Shown here one piece after another: positions 16,391 through 24,016 of a stretch of 64,000 nt of DNA (position 1 is the first letter of the stretch; each line of letters opens with the position of its first letter). The DNA is taken from the NCBI RefSeq assembly GCF_038433465.1, contig NZ_JAESVF010000002.1, positions 124,001 to 188,000 on the forward strand, read 5' to 3'. The notes under the pieces are model-generated. The model was not told the DNA's origin, made no database searches, and saw only the letters and a list, made by a program, of their open reading frames with translations. The translations under genes were made by a program, and so were the position numbers. The DNA is from Galbibacter sp038433465 (GTDB taxonomy: Bacteria; Bacteroidota; Bacteroidia; Flavobacteriales; Flavobacteriaceae).

Positions 16391-16922
16391 GAATTTATTT
16401 CTTTATTCAACGATTATCATAGGAGCGTTTGCTCCTTTTTTTCACATCTTTTTTTTACGTGAAAACGACATTGAGATAAACAACTACGGATTTACTTATT
16501 TATCTACCTTATTGTATGCGTTAGGGTTTCCAATTACGTTAACTTGTGTAGGTACGCTTTGTAGATTTGTTTCGTTCAACATTATAGCGCAATTTAAACG
16601 ACCTTTTTTAGTTGCTTCGCATTTGTTTACGGCAACTGGAGTATTCTTTATTACATGGACTATCTACGCTTCAAAAGAGGATATGAACATGACGTATTAC
16701 TATTTAATACTACTTACTATTACTGTTGTTACTACTGCATTTCTTTCGTATCTTAATAATTCAATCAACCAAACCACTAAAGAGTTAAAAGCTGTTGTAA
16801 AATCATTATTACAGTTTACAATTCACGTAAAGAAAACCTACATACAACCTAAAGACAAAAAGAATTATGAGCTTACGTTATTTGACCACTTGGAAAGACC
16901 GCTTAACGAATGTAATCAATAA
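16344..16922 (+). CDS. Four-helix membrane protein
   Basis: 192 residues with about four transmembrane helices (near 17-36, 49-70, 84-104 and 116-135) and a cytoplasmic helical tail ending HLERPLNECNQ. No family recognised. It overlaps the upstream lipoprotein gene by 47 bp and the downstream ORF by 56 bp, making a tight operator-controlled cassette. A role in superinfection exclusion or sensing is inference. Confidence 0.65.
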   Translation: MESKKTKLNRQGIEVKNLFLYSTIIIGAFAPFFHIFFLRENDIEINNYGFTYLSTLLYALGFPITLTCVGTLCRFVSFNIIAQFKRPFLVASHLFTATGVFFITWTIYASKEDMNMTYYYLILLTITVVTTAFLSYLNNSINQTTKELKAVVKSLLQFTIHVKKTYIQPKDKKNYELTLFDHLERPLNECNQ

Positions 16923-16986
16923 ACTAAACACTTGGATAGATGATAAGGAATTGACTGATGAACTATTCGAGGAACTAAAAAAGTAA
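16867..16986 (+). CDS. 39-codon ORF overlapping the membrane protein gene
   Basis: Encodes MSLRYLTTWKDRLTNVINKL and continues to ELTDELFEELKK, an amphipathic acidic helix, in another frame over the end of the previous gene. Its stop sits at the foot of the terminator stem, which argues it is the true last gene of the cassette. Confidence 0.45.
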   Translation: MSLRYLTTWKDRLTNVINKLNTWIDDKELTDELFEELKK

Positions 16987-17017
16987 AACCCTATTTCTGG
17001 AATAATAGGGTTTTTTT
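16985..17017. terminator. Intrinsic terminator, usable in both directions
   Basis: 11-bp perfect stem AAAACCCTATT/AATAGGGTTTT, 8-nt loop, seven T on the plus strand. On the minus strand it is followed by TACTTTTTTAG, so it can also end the leftward short RNA. Confidence 0.8.
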
Positions 17018-17066
17018 ATGAAAAATTAAAACTTAAACATCCTTTCGGATAGGCTTAAATACAGTT
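16985..17066 (-). ncRNA. Candidate operator-controlled short RNA (about 80 nt)
   Basis: On the minus strand a palindromic operator (17087-17105) precedes a -7 box TATCTTTG (17079-17072). Downstream are a hairpin AUCC-GAAA-GGAU with a GNRA tetraloop (17050-17039), an A/U-rich linker, and the bidirectional terminator at 16985-17014. There is no ORF of note. The arrangement of operator, promoter, hairpin and terminator is that of a small regulatory RNA. Transcription start is inferred. Confidence 0.5.
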
Positions 17067-17071
17067 GTATT

Positions 17072-17105
17072 CAAAGATAACAAATTATTTAGAATAATTC
17101 TAAAT
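17072..17105 (-). promoter_or_regulatory. Phage palindromic operator (copy 2) and leftward promoter
   Basis: ATTTAGAATAATTCTAAAT at 17087-17105, then 7 bp, then TATCTTTG (minus strand, 17079-17072). The same geometry as copies 3-5. No gene follows on this strand, only a short RNA-like segment. Confidence 0.6.
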
Positions 17106-17109
17106 AAAG

Positions 17110-17541
17110 TTAAATTCTTTTATAAATAACTATATCGTTTGTATCGTCGTTATAGTCGTCTATTTCTTCAATCCTTAATTCGTTTTCGTTTACTTGGTAG
17201 TAAAAGTCTGAATCGGAGTCCTCAATATAAAGAACTCCCTCGCTTACTATTCGCCAGTCTATAACTTCGTTTTCACTTCTTAGAATACATTCGTTGTCTA
17301 CATTTCTGGAGTACGATGTTATTATGAGGTCTCCATTACTTTTAAATGTATATCTTGAATTTTGAGCGCAATCAGTAAAATAAGTTAATTCTGTTGTTTC
17401 GTCTGTTTCTGGATTATACGATTGACTTGCATAAGGCTTCCAAGTTCCGTAAATAGAATTATCGTTATTCTCATTACTATCATCATCCGACGAGCAGGAA
17501 ACAAATAGCGTTATCGATAAAATTAAAAGTAGTTTCTTCAT
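17110..17541 (-). CDS. Phage-borne lipocalin-like lipoprotein
   Basis: 143 residues. Signal MKKLLLILSITLFVSC with lipidation Cys16, followed by SSDDDSNEN, the acidic surface-export signal typical of Bacteroidota lipoproteins. The mature part has IYGTWKPY at its start and strands such as YTFKSNGDLIITSYSR, the pattern of the short lipocalin-like proteins. Third gene of the leftward repressor operon, so expected in the lysogen. Possibly surface-exposed; may alter host surface or exclude other phages. Confidence 0.7.
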   Translation of the reverse strand: MKKLLLILSITLFVSCSSDDDSNENNDNSIYGTWKPYASQSYNPETDETTELTYFTDCAQNSRYTFKSNGDLIITSYSRNVDNECILRSENEVIDWRIVSEGVLYIEDSDSDFYYQVNENELRIEEIDDYNDDTNDIVIYKRI

Positions 17542-17551
17542 AGTTTAAGTA

Positions 17552-18067
17552 TTACCAATTATCAGAGGTTAAATTTTCTTTTCCAGAAACATAATTGTAA
17601 AGTGAAATTTCTATTGAATTAATATCATTAATTACGTCCGTATAATATTCTTCATAAGCCTGCTTTAACTTCTTTCCGCCTTTTACTTTTTGTTTAGAAA
17701 TTACAGCTGTTCCTTCTGGAACATAATCAGCTTGCTCAACAACTAATCTATATTTTTCGTTCTTAAAATCTACTCTAAGTGTATAATATAAGTTAAACGG
17801 AACAACAACACCCATACCAATCTTTTTATTTCCATACTCTCTCATTCCGCTAAAACGTAGAAACTTGCTGTCAACACTTCCTTTTTTTACAAAGTCTGGA
17901 TTTTTATAATAATACTCGATCCATTCACTTACTTTTTCTTGGGTTTCTTCTGCAGAAAGATTAACAGTTCTAACAACTTCTTTATTTATGAATCCGTTTT
18001 CATCATACTTAAATTCTTGCGAATTACCTATGTATGATATAAGGAATAGTATTAATAGTTTCTTCAT
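17552..18067 (-). CDS. Exported DUF4468-like protein
   Basis: 171 residues with signal peptide MKKLLILFLISYIGNSQ. The mature part EVVRTVNLSAEETQEKVSEW, then MGVVVPFNLYYTLRVDFKNE and KYRLVVEQADYV, follows the pattern of the TBP-fold DUF4468 proteins of Bacteroidota. 10 bp from the lipoprotein gene and 11 bp from the repressor stop, so co-transcribed with the repressor and probably made in the lysogen. Confidence 0.65.
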   Translation of the reverse strand: MKKLLILFLISYIGNSQEFKYDENGFINKEVVRTVNLSAEETQEKVSEWIEYYYKNPDFVKKGSVDSKFLRFSGMREYGNKKIGMGVVVPFNLYYTLRVDFKNEKYRLVVEQADYVPEGTAVISKQKVKGGKKLKQAYEEYYTDVINDINSIEISLYNYVSGKENLTSDNW

Positions 18068-18078
18068 TGGTTGTTGTT

Positions 18079-18708
18079 TTAGAATAAATGACTTGATGCT
18101 TGAACTTTATAAATGTGTAATATTTGATTTTTCGGTATTTCCTGCGGTGGAAACTCGTCTTTTTTGCTGTCGCTCGGTTTGCTAATTAATGTATAATGCT
18201 CTTTGTCGCTTCCTTTTGTAATTATCTTAATCATACGGAAACCATTCTTAGTAACTATTGCGTAAACTTCTCCAAGAGGCAAAAAGTCTTGCCAATTAGG
18301 TATTCTTATAAGTCCTATTGCATCGCCGTGCCTAATTAGTTTTGCCATTGATTGCCCTGAAGCTCTAACAATAAAGTCGCACCCCTCAAAAAACGGATGC
18401 GTAACGTATCGGTCTGGTTTAGTTTGTAGGTTGTTTTCCACTTCTAAAAAACTTGCAGTAAAATCTATATCGTAATAAGGTGTTGGTTTGGTGTCTGGTT
18501 GTGTATTATGCACATTTTGCACATTAGTATTATGTGAACTTTGTTCGTTCATAATAGATTGGAGTAATTTCTGGGTGGCTTCTGGCATTTCTCTTTCGCT
18601 TTTCTCCCAATACTGTACTGCTCTAAGGCTTACGCCGAGCAATTCTCCAAATTCGGTTTGATTTAAACCTAATTTTTTTCGATTATTTTTTATTTCTATC
18701 GCGTTCAA
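18079..18708 (-). CDS. CI/LexA-type phage repressor (HTH plus S24 peptidase domain)
   Basis: 209 residues. HTH domain at 1-53 (NNRKKLGLNQTEFGELLGVS, RAVQYWEKSEREMP). S24 domain at about 100-205 with the serine motif ASGQSM (Ser120) and the catalytic lysine in GFRMIK (Lys161). No obvious Ala-Gly autocleavage bond was identified. The start is a TTG at 18708; the frame has an upstream stop and the next Met is too late to keep the HTH. Divergent from the recombination operon, with repeated operator-like motifs between. Likely master lysogeny repressor. Confidence 0.88.
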   Translation of the reverse strand: MNAIEIKNNRKKLGLNQTEFGELLGVSLRAVQYWEKSEREMPEATQKLLQSIMNEQSSHNTNVQNVHNTQPDTKPTPYYDIDFTASFLEVENNLQTKPDRYVTHPFFEGCDFIVRASGQSMAKLIRHGDAIGLIRIPNWQDFLPLGEVYAIVTKNGFRMIKIITKGSDKEHYTLISKPSDSKKDEFPPQEIPKNQILHIYKVQASSHLF

Positions 18709-18730
18709 AGTCAGTTAGTTATAAATTATT

Positions 18731-18794
18731 TACGAACAATATGCATTTTTATGCATAAAATATTTGGTAGATACGAACAATGTGCATATATTTG
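18731..18794. promoter_or_regulatory. Repressor operator region and rightward promoter
   Basis: Direct repeats TACGAACAATATGCAT (18731-18746) and TACGAACAATGTGCAT (18772-18787), one mismatch in 16, 41 bp apart, with an extra inverted ATGCAT (18751-18756). The -7 box TATATTTG (18787-18794) abuts the second repeat, so repressor binding there would block the rightward promoter. Confidence 0.65.
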
Positions 18795-18826
18795 TATCAA
18801 CAACAACAAACAATAACACCAAAGAT

Positions 18827-19216
18827 ATGAAAACAATTGACAAAATAAGTGTAGAGATTTCAAATAAGGTTTTTAGAGAGCTTGTAGATAGGTTAGAGTA
18901 TGTTGACGAGGATTATAACTGTGTAGCCTTTACAAGTTCATACGAGAATTACGTATTAGACTTTTTTGCTTCTGAATACAATGATGTTCCTTTTAAAGTT
19001 GAAACACGTCAATCGTACTTAGAGCAAGGAGATAACTACTTAGATATAAACTTTTCGGAAAAGCAAATTGAAGAACTTCAAAAAATAGCAGACAACAAAT
19101 TCAAAGAGATTGAAGAAGAAGAGGAAATGAGAAGAGAAGAGGAGTTGCAACTTGAATCAGAATACGAAAGCGACACTTATAGCATGTACGGAGTATCACA
19201 AGCAATGTTTATATAA
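18827..19216 (+). CDS. First gene of the rightward early operon, unknown
   Basis: 129 residues from ATG 18827 (MKTIDKISVEISNKVFREL). An upstream TTG start would lie before the promoter -7 box, so it is rejected. The protein is acidic, with a helical Glu-rich tail (FKEIEEEEEMRREEELQLE). Position directly under repressor control suggests an early regulator or anti-host protein; function unknown. Confidence 0.65.
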   Translation: MKTIDKISVEISNKVFRELVDRLEYVDEDYNCVAFTSSYENYVLDFFASEYNDVPFKVETRQSYLEQGDNYLDINFSEKQIEELQKIADNKFKEIEEEEEMRREEELQLESEYESDTYSMYGVSQAMFI

Positions 19217-19230
19217 AAAATCAATCAACT

Positions 19231-19485
19231 ATGAAAGCAAATGTACTAACAGAGGGTAGAGCAACTTTAAACTACCGAGTGAAATTTGAGCAGTATCCAA
19301 ACTACTGCTCTGGTAGTCTTGAATTTATGATAAAAGGCGAATGGATATTCATTGACTGTATTACAGCAATGAACGATTACGGAGCAGATGGAAGCTTTAT
19401 CCCGATGAAAGAAGTATTACAAAAACGTATCGAATTAGAGTACGGATTTAGAATAGATAACGAACAACTGAAACAAGCATCGTAA
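19231..19485 (+). CDS. Hypothetical early phage protein
   Basis: 84 residues with a beta-rich first half (RVKFEQYPNYCSGSLEFMIK) and a helical end. The stop codon overlaps the next ATG by one base, so the genes are coupled. No family recognised. Confidence 0.6.
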   Translation: MKANVLTEGRATLNYRVKFEQYPNYCSGSLEFMIKGEWIFIDCITAMNDYGADGSFIPMKEVLQKRIELEYGFRIDNEQLKQAS

Positions 19486-19691
19486 TGAAAAGAGAAATCA
19501 GAGAGAAATACTACCGATTAGAAGAAAAGACAAAGTTTTTACTCGACTTGTCTGAAAAGGTAGGTAGAACTTATAACACACTTAGAAATCATTGGTTTGG
19601 CGCAGGAATGCAAATTCCAGATGAATTTTTAAGCGATGTAGATAGAGAACTAACAAAGCGATTAAAAAACCAACATGAACCAGTCAGTTAA
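19485..19691 (+). CDS. Small putative DNA-binding protein
   Basis: 68 residues, helical, with LLDLSEKVGRTYNTLRNHWF that looks like a helix-turn-helix. Overlaps the previous stop by 1 bp and the next gene by 17 bp. Candidate early regulator. Confidence 0.55.
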   Translation: MKREIREKYYRLEEKTKFLLDLSEKVGRTYNTLRNHWFGAGMQIPDEFLSDVDRELTKRLKNQHEPVS

Positions 19692-19983
19692 AGTAGGCAA
19701 AACAACCACGATAGAGGACTTTTTAAAGGAAAACGATGTACAGATTATCGATACGAAAACTTTGAAATTCCTGCTATCAATAGCCAACCGAGAAGAAGCA
19801 AAAGGACTTGTAAGTCGAGATTACATAAAGCAGAAACTCGGAATAGAGGGCAAAGGATATACAACGGTTAACAGATGGATTGAGAAGCTGAAAATTAAAA
19901 GCCATCCAGAGATTAAAGACCGATTTTACTTAGAGAGTTTTTTAGAAGCTTATTACCAATCAAAATTTAAAAGAACAGTATAA
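19675..19983 (+). CDS. Putative winged-helix/HTH early protein
   Basis: 102 residues with VSRDYIKQKLGIEGKGYTTV followed by NRWIEKLKI, an HTH-like arrangement. Overlaps the upstream gene by 17 bp. Might act in regulation or replication. Confidence 0.55.
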   Translation: MNQSVKVGKTTTIEDFLKENDVQIIDTKTLKFLLSIANREEAKGLVSRDYIKQKLGIEGKGYTTVNRWIEKLKIKSHPEIKDRFYLESFLEAYYQSKFKRTV

Positions 19984-19986
19984 ACC

Positions 19987-20154
19987 ATGACACTAGAACA
20001 CGTATTAATATCAATCCTACTCACATTAATAACTATTAATAATGTTCTACTGTTTCTAAAGTCAAAACGTTATGAAAACAAAATTAAAGAATTGGAAGAA
20101 TCAAATAGGCAACTTCTTAAAGCTTTTGCACGAGAAGTTAAAAGACTTAGGTAA
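19987..20154 (+). CDS. Small single-pass membrane protein
   Basis: 55 residues: N-terminal membrane helix (about 5-24, HVLISILLTLITINNVLLFL) then a coiled-coil tail (KIKELEESNRQLLKAF). 3 bp after the previous stop. Too far from the lysis genes to be called a spanin or holin; role unknown. Confidence 0.55.
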   Translation: MTLEHVLISILLTLITINNVLLFLKSKRYENKIKELEESNRQLLKAFAREVKRLR

Positions 20155-20200
20155 ATCAGCAGCGTATGCAATTAATAATTAATCACTAAAAAACATAATC

Positions 20201-21265
20201 ATGTCAACACTAACAAAAGAAATAGCAGAAATAGGAATATCTAAAGAAACAGAGTTAAGTCTTAAAGAAACTTTTGACCCGTTTTTCAATCAAGCAGACC
20301 AATGGAAAGAAAAGGCTTTTAAGATAATCGTTAAAAGCGCTGACGAAACAGAATTAATGCAACAGGCTAGAGAAGCAAGGCTAGCTTTAAAAAATATTCG
20401 TGTAGAGGTAGAGAAAAAGAGAAAAGAGCTAAAAGAAGAATCTTTAAGAAAAGGCAAGGCAATAGATGGTGTTGCGAATGTTATTAAATACCTAATTCAG
20501 CCAATAGAAAACCACTTAAAAGAACAAGAGGACTTCGTAAAGATACATGAAGAAAAGCAAAAAGCAGAACTTAAAGAAAAAAGAGAATTAGAACTTTTAA
20601 AATACGATGTAGATTCTTCTTTCTACAACTTAAAAGAAATGCCAGAGGAAAGCTATTTGCAACTTTTAGAAAATAGTAAAAATGCTTTTGAAAAAGCAAA
20701 GGAAGAAGAAAAAAGACTAGAAGCGTTAAGAATCGAAAATGAAAGGCTAAACGCATTAGAAAGTGAAAGAAAAATTCAAATAGCGCCTTATGCTCAATTT
20801 GTTTCTGAATCAAATGATTTAAGAAATATGAGCGACGAGAGTTTTGAGAACCTTTTAAAATCTCTATCCAACGCAAAAAGAGATTATGAAAAAGAGCAAG
20901 AAAGAATAAGGATTGAAAACGAGCGTCTTAAAAAGGAAAAGGAAGAACAAGAAGCTATTTTTAAAAAAGAAAGAGAAGCTAAAAAGAAGTTAGAAGCTGA
21001 AATAAAAGCTAAGCAACAAGCAGAGGAAAAAGCAAAAAGAGAATTAGAAGCAAAAGCTAGGCAAGAAGAAGAAGCAAGAGTTTTAGCTGAAAAAGAAGCA
21101 AGATTAGCACCAGACAAACAAAAACTACAAGAGCTTGCTTTGAACATTTTAAAAATTCAACTACCAGAAGTTAAGAGCGAAGAAGCTAAAGAAGTATTGA
21201 AGCAGGTGCAGATACTATTGAATAAAACAAGTAATTACATAAAAGAAAAGTCAATAGAGATATAA
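20201..21265 (+). CDS. Long coiled-coil protein of recombination module (DUF1351-like)
   Basis: 354 residues, Lys/Glu-rich, nearly continuous coiled coil, with a first globular part (about 1-110; ETFDPFFNQADQWKEKAFKI, ALKNIRVEVEKKRKELKEES) resembling DUF1351-type phage proteins. Such proteins commonly stand next to the phage annealing protein and exonuclease, as here. The stop overlaps the next ATG (TAATG-type junction). Likely accessory to recombination. Confidence 0.65.
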   Translation: MSTLTKEIAEIGISKETELSLKETFDPFFNQADQWKEKAFKIIVKSADETELMQQAREARLALKNIRVEVEKKRKELKEESLRKGKAIDGVANVIKYLIQPIENHLKEQEDFVKIHEEKQKAELKEKRELELLKYDVDSSFYNLKEMPEESYLQLLENSKNAFEKAKEEEKRLEALRIENERLNALESERKIQIAPYAQFVSESNDLRNMSDESFENLLKSLSNAKRDYEKEQERIRIENERLKKEKEEQEAIFKKEREAKKKLEAEIKAKQQAEEKAKRELEAKARQEEEARVLAEKEARLAPDKQKLQELALNILKIQLPEVKSEEAKEVLKQVQILLNKTSNYIKEKSIEI

Positions 21266-21459
21266 TGATAATTAACGCATTACTAATCTTCTCAATAATA
21301 CTTGCCTTATGTGTAATTATAGCAATAGTAACTATTGAGATAGCTAAATCAATCACAGATGAAAACAGAAGTAATCAACGGAAAGTGGACTGTAAACGCA
21401 AACACTTTCGAGGAGCAGAATTTATTCGAGAAAAGGAGATTAAACGATTATTTCCTTGA
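21265..21459 (+). CDS. Small membrane protein
   Basis: 64 residues with one long N-terminal transmembrane helix (about 4-28) and a basic tail (RKVDCKRKHFRGAEFIREKE). The last 100 bp are also read in another frame by the 44-codon ORF at 21359; only one of the two tails may matter. Confidence 0.45.
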   Translation: MIINALLIFSIILALCVIIAIVTIEIAKSITDENRSNQRKVDCKRKHFRGAEFIREKEIKRLFP

Positions 21460-21493
21460 ATTAAAAACAAACAGAAATATAATTAATAACTAA
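21359..21493 (+). CDS. 44-codon ORF overlapping small membrane gene
   Basis: Encodes MKTEVINGKWTVNANTFEEQ and ends TNRNIINN, 4 bp before the annealing-protein gene. The start resembles short conserved phage peptides and the position is operon-like, so it may be the real gene under this stretch. Confidence 0.4.
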   Translation: MKTEVINGKWTVNANTFEEQNLFEKRRLNDYFLELKTNRNIINN

Positions 21494-21497
21494 ACCG

Positions 21498-21986
21498 ATG
21501 AGCGAATTAATAACCACAGACGAAATACTTCCTTTGAACGAAAAAGGAGAGCAGTTATATAACTCACTTGAGAGTTATAAAAAGATAGTGGGAACGAACC
21601 CAAAAAACGCTTGGGTAAAAGCAAACCCATACGCAAACAACGCTAAATATTTACCTATTGGAATTACGGAAGAATTATTAAGTAAAATATTTCCTTTTTG
21701 GCAAGTAGAACAGCACGGAGAGCCGAAACTTATAGGTAACAGCGTGGTAATTAGCGTAAACTTAAAAGTTTATCATCCAATCTTAGGGCAATGGCTTACG
21801 TATTCTGGAATTGGTGCTGTTCCTGTTGAAGTTCAAAAAGGAGCGCATCCAACCGATTGGACGAAAATAAACTCTAAAGCACTACATAAAAATGTTCCTG
21901 CAGCTATGAGTTTTGCAGTTAATAACGCGGCTAAAAAAATAGGAAAATTATTTGGTTCACACTTAAATAGAAATGAAACATTATGA
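21498..21986 (+). CDS. Putative single-strand annealing protein (Rad52/Sak-like)
   Basis: 162 residues. The arrangement YLPIGITEELLSKIFPFWQV, then a beta-hairpin VVISVNLKVYHPILGQWLTY, then ALHKNVPAAMSFAVNNAAKK with IGKLFG resembles Rad52/Sak-type annealases, which end their core with an Ala-rich helix before a G-K/R-x-F/L-G turn. Overlaps the YqaJ exonuclease gene by 4 bp, the usual exonuclease/annealase pair. Family level is inference. Confidence 0.65.
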   Translation: MSELITTDEILPLNEKGEQLYNSLESYKKIVGTNPKNAWVKANPYANNAKYLPIGITEELLSKIFPFWQVEQHGEPKLIGNSVVISVNLKVYHPILGQWLTYSGIGAVPVEVQKGAHPTDWTKINSKALHKNVPAAMSFAVNNAAKKIGKLFGSHLNRNETL

Positions 21987-22693
21987 GTTGGATAGATGAA
22001 ATAGGAAAAGATACTTATGAAGATTTTCCAATAGTAGAAAATCCAGAAGTTGATGAGGACAGTTGGGAGGTTAAAAGACTTGGAATGATTACAGGCTCAA
22101 ACTTCGGTAAGCTTGTAGTTAAGTCAAAAGACCGTAAAAGCTTCACTTTATCAACGAATAAAACAGCACAAACACTAATCTATAAAATAGCTTGGGAAAG
22201 ACTTTTAAAATCTGGAAATATATCTAACGGACTTGGAAGATTAAATATTTCAAGCCGTGAGATGGAGCATGGAAACGATTATGAGGGAAAAGCTATTGAA
22301 AAGTACATAGAGCGTACAGGGAATAAAGTAAAATCAGCACAGGAATTTATCCGATTTGATGAATTTATAGGAGGTACTCCAGATGGTTTTGTAAACGATG
22401 ATGGTTTGATAGAAGTTAAATCCCCTTGGAATGGCGGTAATCACTTATACAGTCTTTTAGAGAATAAAATATATAACGAAGACCATTTTTATCAAATACA
22501 AGGGTACTTATGGATAACGGACAGAGAATGGTGCGACTATATAACTTTTGACCCGGACTTAATAGATGAGCTTCAATTAAATGTAATTCGTGTTAAAAGA
22601 GATGAGAATGTTATAAATGGTATTTCCTTGGTAATGGAGATGGTAAAGGAGAAAATAATAAACATACTTAATAATGAGAAACTTAAAAGATGA
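21983..22693 (+). CDS. YqaJ-type phage exonuclease
   Basis: 236 residues of the PD-(D/E)xK nuclease superfamily. Motifs: RLGMITGSNFGKL at the start, HGNDYEGKAIEKY (the helix with Glu), GGTPDGFV (Asp), LIEVKSPW (Glu-x-Lys), and FYQIQGYLWIT. Degrades DNA ends to give single strands for the annealing protein encoded just upstream. The 3' end overlaps an HNH endonuclease gene by 20 bp. Confidence 0.88.
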   Translation: MSWIDEIGKDTYEDFPIVENPEVDEDSWEVKRLGMITGSNFGKLVVKSKDRKSFTLSTNKTAQTLIYKIAWERLLKSGNISNGLGRLNISSREMEHGNDYEGKAIEKYIERTGNKVKSAQEFIRFDEFIGGTPDGFVNDDGLIEVKSPWNGGNHLYSLLENKIYNEDHFYQIQGYLWITDREWCDYITFDPDLIDELQLNVIRVKRDENVINGISLVMEMVKEKIINILNNEKLKR

Positions 22694-23093
22694 AAAATGG
22701 TTAGATGTTGTAGGGTATGAAGATAAATACCAAGTATCAAATATGGGTAGAATAAAATCTAAAAGAAAATTCTACGGTAAAAGATGGTACGATGATAAAA
22801 TCATGAAAACAAGGCAATCTAAAGACGGGTATATCAGAGTTAAACTCTATAAAAACAACAAGCAAAAGACATTTTACTTACATAGATTAGTTTCTATGGC
22901 TTTTATAGGAGAAAGCGATTTAGATGTAAACCATAGAGACGGAAACAAAGCTAATAATAAGCTAAGTAACCTTGAATATTTAACCAGGAGCGAAAACCAT
23001 TACCACGCTTGGGACAATGGATTAAAGAAAGTTACAGATAAAATGAGAAAAAGTTTAAAAATAAATAGAATTAACATTTATAATTTACAATAA
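22674..23093 (+). CDS. NUMOD4/HNH homing-type endonuclease
   Basis: 139 residues. NUMOD4 motif at the start (KWLDVVGYEDKYQVSNMGRI), then an HNH domain with LHRLVSMAFIG, DVNHRDGNKANNKLSNLEYL and SENHYHAW. Single-strand or double-strand cutter, usually selfish. Here it is squeezed between two operon genes with overlaps at both ends, so it is not splitting a gene. Confidence 0.88.
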   Translation: MRNLKDEKWLDVVGYEDKYQVSNMGRIKSKRKFYGKRWYDDKIMKTRQSKDGYIRVKLYKNNKQKTFYLHRLVSMAFIGESDLDVNHRDGNKANNKLSNLEYLTRSENHYHAWDNGLKKVTDKMRKSLKINRINIYNLQ

Positions 23094-23401
23094 TGAGCAG
23101 TTTATCAAGTATTTACATTAAAAAAGAAACCTTAAAAAAACTACTTGAAGTAGTAGAAAAAAAAGGAGATAACGGAGTTAATTTAACCGTTTCATTAAAC
23201 AACGAAACAAACGATTACGGACAAAATTTGTCTGCTTGGGTAAGTCAATCTAAAGAAGATAGAGAAGCAGGAAAAAGTAAGTATTATGTAGGTAATGGAA
23301 AATGCTTCTGGACTGATGGAAGTATTGTTGTAGCAGAGAAAAAAGAAGCACAAGCCACACCAGTACAAGCCGATAGTAACGATGATGACTTGCCTTTTTA
23401 A
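23093..23401 (+). CDS. Small protein with SSB-type acidic tail
   Basis: 102 residues ending NDDDLPF, the signature C-terminal tip by which bacterial SSB recruits partners. The body (SIYIKKETLKKLLEVVEKKG, then beta-rich VNLTVSLNNETNDYGQNLSA and YYVGNGKCFWTDGSIVVAE) is not an obvious standard SSB OB fold. Stands in the recombination/replication module between exonuclease and NinG. Likely a phage ssDNA-binding protein. Confidence 0.65.
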   Translation: MSSLSSIYIKKETLKKLLEVVEKKGDNGVNLTVSLNNETNDYGQNLSAWVSQSKEDREAGKSKYYVGNGKCFWTDGSIVVAEKKEAQATPVQADSNDDDLPF

Positions 23402-23404
23402 ACT

Positions 23405-24016
23405 ATGCTAAAAACAAAATCTAAACCCTGTGTTGGGATAGGAAAAGCCAAAGGGCAAAAAGGATGCGGAAAAGAAACTATCTATCGTAGATACGGTTTA
23501 TGCCAAAGTTGCTATGCAGATTTTATCCTTAACACCGATGCAGGGAAGATTTTACTTGAAAAAGCAACTTTAAAAGCTACAAAGCCACGCCGAGAATTAG
23601 AAAAGGCAGTAGCAGAAAAGAAGAACCGAGATAAGTTAATTACTCACTTAGAAAGCACAAAAACAATCGTACACGAGTACGTAAGGAAGCGAGATAAAGA
23701 CAAGCCTTGCATTAGCTGTAACACGCCTTATAAAAGTAATTTTCAAGCAGGACACTATTACAAAGCTGAGTTGTTCACTTCTTTAAAATTCAATTTTGAC
23801 AACATACACGGACAATGTGAAAAGTGTAATCTAAGATTAGAGGGAAACTTAAATCAGTACGAATTAAACCTACCTAAACGCATAGGGGAGCAAAGGTTTA
23901 ACGAATTAAAGAAAAAGGCAGAATTAGACCACCGTACCATTAAAAAATGGAGCAGAGAAGAACTAAAAGCCATACGATTAAAAGCAAGAAAATTAATTAA
24001 AGAGTTATGCCAATAG
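23405..24016 (+). CDS. ninG: NinG/Rap-like recombination nuclease
   Basis: 203 residues. N-terminal zinc-binding region (PCVGIGKAKGQKGCGKE and YGLCQSCYADF), Lys/Arg helical middle, then the NinG core: DKPCISCNTPY, QAGHYYKAE, HGQCEKCNLRLEGN and YELNLPKRIGEQRF. Lambda NinG (Rap) acts on recombination junctions. Overlaps the next gene by 10 bp. Confidence 0.88.
   Translation: MLKTKSKPCVGIGKAKGQKGCGKETIYRRYGLCQSCYADFILNTDAGKILLEKATLKATKPRRELEKAVAEKKNRDKLITHLESTKTIVHEYVRKRDKDKPCISCNTPYKSNFQAGHYYKAELFTSLKFNFDNIHGQCEKCNLRLEGNLNQYELNLPKRIGEQRFNELKKKAELDHRTIKKWSREELKAIRLKARKLIKELCQ

Noticed and set aside
18764..18826. TTG start extending the first early gene leftward
   Set aside because: It precedes the -7 box at 18787-18794; the ATG at 18827 is used instead.
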